DNA of 20,207 nt from Hyphomicrobiales bacterium. GTDB lineage: Bacteria > Pseudomonadota > Alphaproteobacteria > Rhizobiales > S144-23. The notes under the pieces were generated by a model. The model was not told the origin of the DNA. It made no database searches and saw only the letters and a list, made by a program, of their open reading frames with translations. The position numbers were made by a program, and so were the translations under genes. Shown one piece after another: positions 1 through 8,151 of the stretch; position 1 is the first letter of the stretch, and each line of letters begins with the position of its first letter. The DNA is taken from contig WGBL01000377.1 of assembly GCA_015494375.1 (NCBI GenBank), positions 1 through 20,207 on the forward strand, in the 5' to 3' direction.

Positions 1-81
1 GAAAGACGAGGCGCGCAACTTCAGAGACAGCGCGGTGTCTGTCGCCTGTGCAAGAGCCGAACCTACCGAGGGAGGAAAGCC

Positions 82-1191
<1,110 letters not shown>

Positions 1192-1245
1192 TGGCTTTCG
1201 AATGACCTCGGCGGGCCGCTCCGCAAGACGGCTTACACGACGCCA

Positions 1246-1266
1246 ATGGTCTATGGTATATGGTAC
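1246..1266. repeat. 7-bp tandem repeat, three copies, in the frmA-fdh1B gap
   Basis: Three consecutive units ATGGTCT, ATGGTAT and ATGGTAC lie in the 267-bp gap between frmA and the formate dehydrogenase gene. The rest of the gap (1192-1458) has no convincing gene, and no clear promoter or terminator was recognised. The repeat could be an operator, since its AT content is locally high, or a neutral slippage product like the other short duplications in this window. Confidence 0.6.
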
Positions 1267-1458
1267 ACCAGAGGGCGGAGCCGAAGCCGCAACGTCGCGG
1301 GTCGTCTTGGACGCGCGCTCAAGACGCTTTATCCGAGTCTCGGGAGGCGAGGCCCCGCATCTGCCGGATCGTTTCGGGTGGTTGGAAAATGACCAATATG
1401 ATGCTGGAGGGTCGGCCGGAGGGCGCGACCGGACGATCTCTTCAGGTGGGGTGGGAGA

Positions 1459-3156
1459 ATGTCCGATAAGGCACTGGAGAGCCGGCCCTGGCGGCGCGGC
1501 AAGGGCGCGCGCGCGTTCCCCAAGGGGCGTCAGGTGTCGCCCGAAGCGCACAACGCTGTGCGCGCGGCACTTGGCGCGCTCCCACGCCGGCGCGACCTGC
1601 TGATCGAGCATCTGCATACGCTCAATGACCGCTATGGCCATCTCTCGGTTGCGCACCTCGCTGCCCTCGCCGCGGAGTTGCGATTGAGCCAGGCCGAAGT
1701 CTATGAAGTTGCCACCTTCTATGCCCACTTCGATGTCGTGGCCGAGGACGAGTCGCCGCCGCCCCCTCTCACCATCCGAGTCTGTTGCTCGCTCCCTTGT
1801 GCGATTGCGGGGGCCGAGGCTCTGGGGCAAGCGCTGGCTGAGAGCGTCGACAATTCGGAGGTGCGAGTCTTGCGTGCGCCGTGCATGGGGCGGTGTCATG
1901 CCGCGCCCGTCTGTGAGGTAGGCCACCGCCATGTCGATCATGCCGATGTCTCGGCAGTGCGGGCTGTCGTCGAGGGAGGCGCCTATCGGCCGCACATTCC
2001 GGACTACAAGACGCTCGAGACGTATCGCGCCGAGGGGGGCTATCGTCTGCTCGCGGCCTGCCGTGAGGGCGCTCGCGCTGTCGATGAGGTGATCGCCACG
2101 CTCGATGCGGCGGGCTTGCGCGGACTTGGTGGTGCGGGCTTCCCGCTTGCGCAGAAATGGCGGATCGTGCGCGGCTATGGGGGCCCACGGCTCATGACGG
2201 TCAATGCCGACGAGGGCGAGCCCGGCACCTTCAAGGACCGTTATTGGCTCGAGCGCGACCCCCATCGCTTCCTCGAAGGGGCGCTCATTGCCGCCTGGGC
2301 CGTCGAGGCGGAGCGTTGTTATATCTATCTTCGCGACGAGTACCCGGCGGTGCGCGAAATCCTTCGCCGCGAGCTCAAGGCGCTTGAGGAGGCGGGCATC
2401 GTTGCGCCGGATTTCATGATTCTCAGGCGCGGCGCCGGCGCCTATATCTGCGGCGAGGAGTCGGCGATGATCGAATCGATCGAGGGCAAGCGCGGCCTGC
2501 CCCGCCATCGCCCGCCCTATATCGCCGAGGTGGGGCTGTTTGGCCGACCGACACTCAATCATAACGTTGAGACGCTCGTCTGGATTCGCGACATTCTGGA
2601 AAAGGGTGCCGACTGGTTCGCGCGCCAAGGTGTCAACGGCGCCAAGGGCTTGCGCTCCTATTCCGTCTCAGGCCGGGTCAAGCGGCCGGGCGTGGTCGTG
2701 GCACCGGCGGGCTCGACGGTGCGCGATCTCATTGTGCGGGCGGGGGGCATGCTTGACGGGCACACATTCCGCGCCTATTTGCCGGGCGGCGCCTCAGGCG
2801 GCATCTTGCCGGCGGTTATGGACGACATCCCGCTCGACTTCGGTCGGCTCGAGGCGCATGGCTGCTTTATCGGTTCCCATGCGGTGATTGTTCTTTCCGA
2901 CAAGGACGACCTCAAAAGCGCAGTGCACAATCTCATGGCCTTCTTTGCCGAGGAAAGCTGCGGGCAATGCACGCCCTGCCGGGTGGGTTGCGAGAAGGCG
3001 CGCATGCTGCTCGAGGAGGCGCGGCCAGATACGGCGCTGTTGGCCGAGCTCGCCGAGACTATGGCCGATGCCTCCATTTGCGGCCTCGGCCAGGCGGCGC
3101 CCAATCCGCTGCTCTGTCTCATGCGCTATTTCCCCGAGGCGCTCGATGGCTCTTGA
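1459..3156 (+). CDS. fdh1B: NAD-dependent formate dehydrogenase beta subunit (NuoE-NuoF fusion, Fdh1B type)
   Basis: Diaphorase subunit that accepts electrons from a Mo/W formate dehydrogenase alpha subunit and reduces NAD+. The 565 residues contain a NuoE-like thioredoxin-fold [2Fe-2S] domain at about 25-170 (Cys109, Cys114, Cys142, Cys146), then a NuoF-like domain with the FMN/NADH loop RGLGGAGFP at 221-229, GAGAYICGEES at 325-335, and the [4Fe-4S] ligands CGQCTPC at 501-507 plus Cys541. All cofactor ligands are intact. Overall sequence and length resemble, from memory, the fused Fdh1B of Methylobacterium extorquens. A HoxF hydrogenase diaphorase has the same architecture and is the main alternative, but no hydrogenase genes are nearby. 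The start is supported by the purine-rich ggtgggag just upstream. No alpha subunit, fdsC or fdsD gene is adjacent: rimM follows after 29 bp. Confidence 0.92.
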   Translation: MSDKALESRPWRRGKGARAFPKGRQVSPEAHNAVRAALGALPRRRDLLIEHLHTLNDRYGHLSVAHLAALAAELRLSQAEVYEVATFYAHFDVVAEDESPPPPLTIRVCCSLPCAIAGAEALGQALAESVDNSEVRVLRAPCMGRCHAAPVCEVGHRHVDHADVSAVRAVVEGGAYRPHIPDYKTLETYRAEGGYRLLAACREGARAVDEVIATLDAAGLRGLGGAGFPLAQKWRIVRGYGGPRLMTVNADEGEPGTFKDRYWLERDPHRFLEGALIAAWAVEAERCYIYLRDEYPAVREILRRELKALEEAGIVAPDFMILRRGAGAYICGEESAMIESIEGKRGLPRHRPPYIAEVGLFGRPTLNHNVETLVWIRDILEKGADWFARQGVNGAKGLRSYSVSGRVKRPGVVVAPAGSTVRDLIVRAGGMLDGHTFRAYLPGGASGGILPAVMDDIPLDFGRLEAHGCFIGSHAVIVLSDKDDLKSAVHNLMAFFAEESCGQCTPCRVGCEKARMLLEEARPDTALLAELAETMADASICGLGQAAPNPLLCLMRYFPEALDGS

Positions 3157-3185
3157 GCGTGGCGGTATGTGGCGGGTCGCGATCC

Positions 3186-3830
3186 ATGGGCGAGGGTGAG
3201 GAGAACGAGCCGGGTTTCGGCAAGGTGGGATCACCGGACGACCTGGTGTGCCTGGCGCGGATCGTGGCGGCCCATGGCGTTCGCGGCGAGGTGGTCCTCA
3301 AGAGCTATTGCGAGCGGCCTGAGAATGTTGCCGCCTATGGCCCGCTTTTCGACGAGACCGGTGAGCGCGTAATTGAGATTGTGGGGCTGCGGCTGGCCAA
3401 GAAGGGCGTTGTTGCGCGCCTTAAGGGCATCGAGGACCGCAACGCGGCCGAGGCGCTCAAGGGCCTTCGGCTCCATGTGCGGCGCAGCGTGCTTCCCGCA
3501 CCCCAGGCCGATGAGTGGTATCATGCTGATCTCATCGGGCTCGAGGTCGTGACACCCGAGGGTGTGCGCATCGGCACGCTCGTCGCGATCCACGATTTCG
3601 GCGCCGGCGATTTGCTCGAGATTGGTTTGGTCGGAAATAGGGGAACCAAAGGCAAGGCTGGGGACAAAGCCAAAGGCAACGCCGGCGATAAAGCCAAAGG
3701 CAAGGCCGGGGACAAATCCGGGGACACTGTTCTCGTCCCCTTCACCCGCGCCCATGTCCCCGAGGTCGACCCGGCCCGCGGCCGCGTCGTGGTCACTGCG
3801 CCCGAGTTCCTCTCTATCGAGACAGACTGA
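3186..3830 (+). CDS. rimM: Ribosome maturation factor RimM, with a repeat insertion
   Basis: Assembly factor for the head of the 30S subunit; it binds ribosomal protein S19 and helps 16S rRNA processing. The N-terminal RimM domain begins at CLARIVAAHGVRGEV (22-36). The PRC-barrel part includes EWYHADLIGLEV (110-121) and ends with VLVPFTRAHVPEVD (182-195) and GRVVV. Residues 151-180 are a low-complexity insertion made of an 8-residue repeat and are not part of the normal fold. The ATG at 3186 gives 214 residues. It has no clear Shine-Dalgarno, so GTG at 3159 or a later start cannot be excluded. It follows fdh1B by only 29 bp and may be co-transcribed. The usual rpsP, trmD and rplS neighbours are absent; the opposing gene downstream ends the unit. 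Confidence 0.93.
   Translation: MGEGEENEPGFGKVGSPDDLVCLARIVAAHGVRGEVVLKSYCERPENVAAYGPLFDETGERVIEIVGLRLAKKGVVARLKGIEDRNAAEALKGLRLHVRRSVLPAPQADEWYHADLIGLEVVTPEGVRIGTLVAIHDFGAGDLLEIGLVGNRGTKGKAGDKAKGNAGDKAKGKAGDKSGDTVLVPFTRAHVPEVDPARGRVVVTAPEFLSIETD
3636..3725 (+). repeat. 24-bp in-frame tandem repeat inside rimM
   Basis: A 24-bp unit encoding GDKAKG(N/K)A occurs at 3660-3683 and 3684-3707, with a partial third copy at 3708-3725 and a degenerate half copy before (TKGKA). It adds about 30 Lys/Gly/Asp/Ala residues between the strand ending DLLEIGLVG and the strand VLVPFT of the PRC barrel, where RimM normally has a tight turn. The reading frame is kept because 24 is a multiple of three. Confidence 0.85.
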
Positions 3831-3886
3831 ATGGTACTTTCGGGCCCAGAGATGCGCGGCCCACCATTGCGAGGGCGCGGAGGGGG

Positions 3887-3905
3887 GGGCGGCTCGCCGC
3901 CGCCC
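3887..3905. terminator. Possible bidirectional hairpin between rimM and the phosphatase gene
   Basis: A GC-only inverted repeat (gggcggc / gccgccc, five-base loop) sits between the converging ends of rimM and the phosphatase gene, touching the phosphatase stop codon. There is no T-tract, so it is at best a weak or non-canonical terminator. Confidence 0.3.
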
Positions 3906-4672
3906 TACTCGCGCCGCAGGATGCGGTTGACGAGCACATTGGCCCAGGAGCGGGCGCGGAACGAATTCTTGAGTTGCTCGGCATCGTAGTGCTTCTCGAC
4001 CCAGTCGAAGAATGCCTCGGTCTCCCCATCTGCCTGAGGCGTGCCGTGCCCACGATGCTTGAGGCGATGCCGGAGATAGCTCTCGAAGAAATGGTCGAGC
4101 ACGCCCGTGTTCGCCTGGCGAAAATGGCCATAGCGCCAGTGGAGCTGGGCAAGTGCCTCTTCAACCGGCGCTCGTGCCCGAAAGAGCAGATAGAGCGCAC
4201 TCATGAGCCCCGCGCGGTCGGCGCCCGATTTGCAATGCAAAAGCACCGGATACTCGATCTCGTCGAGCAGGGCCCTGGCCAGATGGAGCACCTCGGCCGG
4301 CGGTGCGGCGCGCGACTTGAGGGGGAAATCGACAAGCCGGATGCCATGGCGCGCACAGGCTGCGGCTTCGAGGCGATAGCTGCCGCAGTCGCGCGCGCCC
4401 CTGAGATTGACAATGGTGCGAATGCCGAGGCGGGCGTAGCGGCGGATGTCGTGGGGTGCGGGCTGGCTGGCGCGCCAGGCCTCCTCACTTATTTGATGGC
4501 AGTTGGCATAAACGAGGCGAAAGATGCCATGGTCGATAAAGAGCATGTCGAGGTAGTCGACAAAGGGCCCGACGAGCCATTGCGCCCACTCCGGCGAGCG
4601 GCTGGCTAAGCCGTTCCGCGCGGCGCGAATGGCCCGGTTGATCTGGCGGCGCTGTTTTTTCGCGATCTTCAT
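3905..4672 (-). CDS. Tyrosine/dual-specificity-type protein phosphatase (CX5R family)
   Basis: Predicted cysteine-dependent phosphatase. The signature HCKSGADR at 146-153 (255-residue numbering) gives catalytic Cys147 and Arg153. A likely general acid is Asp115 in the VDFPLKS segment, and IRTIVNLRG at 84-92 is the usual conserved strand before it. The Lys/Arg-rich N-terminus (MKIAKKQRRQ) has no signal peptide. The ATG at 4672 is chosen because conserved-looking sequence begins there. In-frame ATGs at 4696 and 4726 are possible, and none has a good Shine-Dalgarno. A still longer reading frame to 4960 would run into the oppositely oriented kdtA fusion and is unlikely. The gene is divergent from the lipid A genes. 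Substrate is unknown: protein phosphotyrosine or a lipid phosphate are both possible for this fold. Confidence 0.82.
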   Translation of the reverse strand: MKIAKKQRRQINRAIRAARNGLASRSPEWAQWLVGPFVDYLDMLFIDHGIFRLVYANCHQISEEAWRASQPAPHDIRRYARLGIRTIVNLRGARDCGSYRLEAAACARHGIRLVDFPLKSRAAPPAEVLHLARALLDEIEYPVLLHCKSGADRAGLMSALYLLFRARAPVEEALAQLHWRYGHFRQANTGVLDHFFESYLRHRLKHRGHGTPQADGETEAFFDWVEKHYDAEQLKNSFRARSWANVLVNRILRRE

Positions 4673-4815
4673 TGGGCTCGGTTGCCCGCGTGACATCGCC
4701 GCAGGCCATCGAGTTGGGCTTGCCATTCTACAGCTCGGGTGAGCAATCCCTTGCCTCTGCCGCCCAAACGGGAACTGGTTTTCTTCGCAGTGTTTGGCAT
4801 CGCGCACGCGCGTGC

Positions 4816-4855
4816 TCAGTTGTGCATCGTCTTGGTCAGTTGTGCATCGTTTTGG
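4816..4855. repeat. 20-bp direct duplication in the phosphatase-kdtA divergent gap
   Basis: Two adjacent 20-bp copies (4816-4835 and 4836-4855) differ at one base, a C/T change within cgt(c/t)ttgg. They lie in the 271-bp gap between the divergent phosphatase and DUF374-kdtA genes and therefore in the likely promoter region of both. No clear -10/-35 pair was identified around it. Confidence 0.8.
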
Positions 4856-4943
4856 AAACCGCTGGATATCCGTTATAGAGACGCGCATCAATGCCCTTGG
4901 CAAGGGCGCCTCACCGACACGCAGCAACTGGCAATCGACGAAC

Positions 4944-6995
4944 ATGGCCTCATCCGACAAGCCCCGTCGAACCCGTCTCCATCGCTTCGCCGGGCGCTTG
5001 CTTGCGCGCTATCTCGATTTCGTCTACCGCTCCAGCAGCAAACGGTTCGAGCCCGAGGATTTTGACGCCCGGATCGCCCGTTATCGCCCTTTCATTCTGG
5101 CCATGTGGCACGGCCAGTTCCTGCTCGTTCCCAAGCCGATATGCGACAAGCAGCCCACCCGCTCGATGGTTGCCCGGCATGGTGACACCGAGATTCTCGC
5201 CGTGGCGCTCGAGGCGCTCGGAACCGGGCTCATTCGCGGCGCCGGAGCGGGGCGGCGCAAGCGCGACCGTGGCGGTGCACGGGCTCTGCGCGAGGCGATT
5301 CGGGCGCTTGAAGAGGGCTATTCCGTGGGCATGATCGCCGAGGTGCCGCCAGGTCCGCCGCGGCGGGCGGCGCCGGGCATTGTCACCTTGGCGCGCCTTT
5401 CGGGCCGTCCCATCCTTCCGTTTGCGGTTGCAACCTCGCGCTATGTGTCCTTCGATACCTGGAGCCGGCTTACGCTCAATTTGCCCTTCTCGCGGCTTGC
5501 TGTGGTTTTGGGCGAGCCCATCCATGTGGCACGCAAGGGCGATGCGGAGGCGCTCGAGCGGGCACGCCAGGCCGTTGAGGAGGGCCTCAATGCCGTCACC
5601 AGACGGGCTTACGAGTTGGCGGGCGCCGACGAAAGCCGCAGCCTGCCGCCGAGCTTGAGACCGCCGCCGCCACCTGGTCTTTCGCTTAGGAGCTATCGTC
5701 TGGCGACGCGCGCACTCACGCCGCTCGCCCCCGCCCTTCTCAAACATCGCGAAGCGCGCGGCAAAGAAGATCGGGCCCGACGCAGCGAACGTCTCGGCGA
5801 ACCGAGCGAGAAGCGGCCGCTTGGCTTTCTCGCCTGGTTTCATGCCGCAAGCGTGGGCGAGACCAACACGGTGCTTGCGATCATCGAGCGCTTGGTCGCA
5901 AACGCCCCCGCCGTTGGCATTCTGCTCACCACGGGCACCGTCACATCCGCCACGCTCGCGCGCAGCCGGGCGCCCGAGGGCGTCATCCATCAGTATGTGC
6001 CGCTCGACATGCCGGCGTTTGCCCAGGCGTTCCTCACCCACTGGCGTCCCGATCTGGCGGTATTTGTGGAGTCGGAAATCTGGCCCAATCTGCTTCTCGA
6101 GGCGGCCGACCGGGGTGTACCGCTTGTGCTTGTGAATGGGCGGCTTTCGCCGCGCTCGTTTCGGTCCTGGCGCCGCTGGCGGCATGCGGCCCATTCGCTC
6201 TTTGGGCTTTTCTCGCTTGTGCTGGCGCAAAGCGCGCGCATGGCCGAGCGCTTCACACGGCTCGGTGCTTCCAATGTGCTGGCTGTTGGCAACATCAAGG
6301 TCGATGCCCCGCCGCCGCCCGTCTCACCTGCCGAGCTCGCGCGACTTGAAGGGGCGACGGAGGGGCGGAGGTTGCTGCTTGCGGCCAGCACACACCCACA
6401 CGAGGAAGAGTTGATCGCGAGGGCTCATGCGCTCCTGCGGCCCCAATTTCCCGATCTTCTCACGATCATTGCCCCGCGACATCCCGAGCGCGGGCCCGGC
6501 ATCGCCGAGCGGCTTGGCGCCCAGGGGCTCTGCATTGTGCGGCGAGCGCGCTCGGGCTCGGGTGCACTGCCAGACAGCGAGACGGACCTCTATCTCGCCG
6601 ATACCATGGGAGAGCTCGGCACCTTTTATGCGCTTTGTCCGTTGGCGTTTATCGGGGGCTCGCTGGTGCCCCATGGCGGGCAAAACCCCATCGAGGCCAT
6701 CAAGCGCGGCTGCGCCGTCATCTCCGGGCCCCACTATGGCAATTTCCGCGAGGAATATCGTGCTCTCGAGGCCGCTGGTGGCGCTCTCATCGTCGCGGAT
6801 TTCGAGGCACTTGCCGATGCCGTTCGCCGGCTGCTGAAGGCGCCCGAGGCGCGCGCGCAAATGTGCAGGCGGGCCGAGAAGGCGGTTGCGGAGCTTGGCG
6901 GCGCACTCGAGCGGACGCTCGAAGCGTTGGCCCCCTATCTCCCGAAGGGCGAGGGGCTCAAGCCGAAACGCGAGGGGCTCAAGCGTGCGTCTTGA
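4944..6995 (+). CDS. kdtA: Fused DUF374 acyltransferase-like protein and Kdo transferase (WaaA)
   Basis: Residues 1 to about 235 match DUF374, a lysophospholipid/lipid A acyltransferase-like family (WHGQFLLVP at 55-63, ARHGDTEIL at 77-85, IRGAGAG at 97-103, VTLARLSGRPI at 147-157). After a proline-rich linker (about 234-244), residues 245-683 form a full KdtA/WaaA, the enzyme that adds Kdo to lipid IVA: SLRSYRLATR membrane-proximal start, AASVGE at 301-306 with the presumed catalytic Glu306, TTGT, VESEIWPN, LVNGRLSPRS, STHPHEE, IAPRHPER, and GGSLVPHGGQNPIEA at 571-585. There is no stop or frameshift between the halves. The ATG at 4944 is preferred because recognisable DUF374 sequence starts just after it; the frame stays open upstream to 4794, and no good Shine-Dalgarno is seen. 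The 3' end overlaps lpxK by 11 bp. Confidence 0.9.
   Translation: MASSDKPRRTRLHRFAGRLLARYLDFVYRSSSKRFEPEDFDARIARYRPFILAMWHGQFLLVPKPICDKQPTRSMVARHGDTEILAVALEALGTGLIRGAGAGRRKRDRGGARALREAIRALEEGYSVGMIAEVPPGPPRRAAPGIVTLARLSGRPILPFAVATSRYVSFDTWSRLTLNLPFSRLAVVLGEPIHVARKGDAEALERARQAVEEGLNAVTRRAYELAGADESRSLPPSLRPPPPPGLSLRSYRLATRALTPLAPALLKHREARGKEDRARRSERLGEPSEKRPLGFLAWFHAASVGETNTVLAIIERLVANAPAVGILLTTGTVTSATLARSRAPEGVIHQYVPLDMPAFAQAFLTHWRPDLAVFVESEIWPNLLLEAADRGVPLVLVNGRLSPRSFRSWRRWRHAAHSLFGLFSLVLAQSARMAERFTRLGASNVLAVGNIKVDAPPPPVSPAELARLEGATEGRRLLLAASTHPHEEELIARAHALLRPQFPDLLTIIAPRHPERGPGIAERLGAQGLCIVRRARSGSGALPDSETDLYLADTMGELGTFYALCPLAFIGGSLVPHGGQNPIEAIKRGCAVISGPHYGNFREEYRALEAAGGALIVADFEALADAVRRLLKAPEARAQMCRRAEKAVAELGGALERTLEALAPYLPKGEGLKPKREGLKRAS
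6950..6983 (+). repeat. 21-bp partial tandem duplication at the kdtA/lpxK junction
   Basis: The 13-bp string cgaggggctcaag is repeated with a 21-bp period (6950-6962 and 6971-6983). It encodes the C-terminal EGLKPKREGLK of the KdtA fusion, and the second copy places gagggg just upstream of the lpxK GTG start, where it can serve as its Shine-Dalgarno. Confidence 0.75.
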
Positions 6996-8133
6996 GGCGC
7001 CCAATTGGTGGTATGGCGGGCGGCGCGATGCCCCCGCCCTATTGCTTGCCCCATTGGGCGCCATCTATGGCGGGCTGGTCGCGGCCCGCTTTCGCCTGAC
7101 GCGCTCCCATGTCGCTCAGTTGCCGGTCATATGCATCGGCAACTTCACCATGGGCGGCAGCGGCAAGACGCCGCTCGCCATCCATGTTGCCGAGCTCTTG
7201 CGTGAGCTCGGCGCGCGCCCCGCGTTCCTGAGCCGCGGCTATGGCGGCCGCCTCGGTGGCCCGCACCTGGTGGATCTCGTGCGCGATGCCGCATGCGATG
7301 TCGGCGACGAGGCGCTCCTCCTCGCCCGTCATGCCCCCACCGTCATCGCGCGTCGCCGCGAAAAGGGCGCCGAGGCCATCGCGGCGCTCGCCTCAATCGG
7401 GGCGCGGGCGATCGTCATGGATGACGGTCTGCAAAACCCGCGGCTTGCTAAGACGTTGGCGATTGCCGCAGTCGATGCCATGCGCGGGCTCGGCAACGGG
7501 CGGGTCTTTCCCGCCGGGCCGTTGCGAGCGCGGCTGTCGTTTCAGCTCCGCCGAACCGATGCAGTCGTCATCATCGCCGTGGGTGATGGAGACGCGGGCG
7601 ACGCGGGCCCGGGCCAGGAGCGCTCGGCCGCTGATGGCGCCGGGGCCCTGGCGGTGGTCCGCGCGGCTCTGGCCGGGTTCGACGGCCCCATTCTCGCGGC
7701 CCAGATGGTGCCGCGGCCCGAGGCGCTCGGTTTCGACCTCCGCGCGCATCCAGTTATCGCCTTTGCCGGGATCGGCCATCCTGAGAAGTTCTTTGCCACA
7801 CTCGAGGGGCTCGGGGCGCGCCTCATCGCCTGCTATGGCTTTGGCGATCACCATAACCTGACAAGCGAGGAGGCGCGCGCGCTCATTGCACATGCCGAGC
7901 AGGCGGGCGCCAAACTGGTGACAACCGAAAAAGACTGGTGGCGCCTGAGCGGCAGGGCGGGCGCCGCCCGGGAGCTTCAGAACACGGCACGGGCTTTGCC
8001 CGTTACCCTCAAGTTTTCGCCCGAGCATATGGGGCGGCTCAAGGGCTTGCTCGCGCAGGCTCTCGCGCTCGGCGAAGGCGCCGCATCGGGCAGCGTCACC
8101 GCCGCGTATCCAATCGGTGACGCTCGCATGTGA
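6985..8133 (+). CDS. lpxK: Tetraacyldisaccharide 4'-kinase
   Basis: Inner-membrane-associated kinase that phosphorylates the 4' position of the lipid A disaccharide, the step before Kdo addition by the upstream KdtA. The start PNWWYGGR, a hydrophobic membrane-associating helix at about 15-35, the Walker A motif GNFTMGGSGKT at 52-62, LSRGYGG at 82-88, GDEA at 107-110, VMDDGLQN at 144-151, and the C-terminal FAGIGHPEKFF and TTEKDWWRL are family hallmarks. Length is 382 residues, slightly long because of a Gly/Asp/Ala-rich loop near 200-220. GTG at 6985 is chosen: it has an upstream gagggg, lies 11 bp inside the kdtA fusion, and is followed by the conserved N-terminus. Translational coupling with kdtA is likely. 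Confidence 0.95.
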   Translation: MRLEAPNWWYGGRRDAPALLLAPLGAIYGGLVAARFRLTRSHVAQLPVICIGNFTMGGSGKTPLAIHVAELLRELGARPAFLSRGYGGRLGGPHLVDLVRDAACDVGDEALLLARHAPTVIARRREKGAEAIAALASIGARAIVMDDGLQNPRLAKTLAIAAVDAMRGLGNGRVFPAGPLRARLSFQLRRTDAVVIIAVGDGDAGDAGPGQERSAADGAGALAVVRAALAGFDGPILAAQMVPRPEALGFDLRAHPVIAFAGIGHPEKFFATLEGLGARLIACYGFGDHHNLTSEEARALIAHAEQAGAKLVTTEKDWWRLSGRAGAARELQNTARALPVTLKFSPEHMGRLKGLLAQALALGEGAASGSVTAAYPIGDARM

Positions 8134-8151
8134 GCTTCTGTTCGTGCGCCG

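Noticed and set aside
2967..3185. 73-residue upstream extension of rimM
   Set aside because: It overlaps the end of fdh1B, has non-conserved Arg/Gly-rich sequence, and the RimM fold starts after 3186.
4673..4960. Longer N-terminus for the phosphatase gene
   Set aside because: It crosses the 20-bp duplication and the kdtA start region and shows no conserved sequence or ribosome site.
5270..5420. Loss of the DGPRGP-like motif in the DUF374 domain (AEVPPGPPR instead)
   Set aside because: From memory, alphaproteobacterial DUF374 proteins often have a DVP-type variant here, so it is not taken as inactivation.
4950..6230. 426-codon minus-strand frame inside the kdtA fusion
   Set aside because: It is a shadow of a strongly conserved gene on the other strand.
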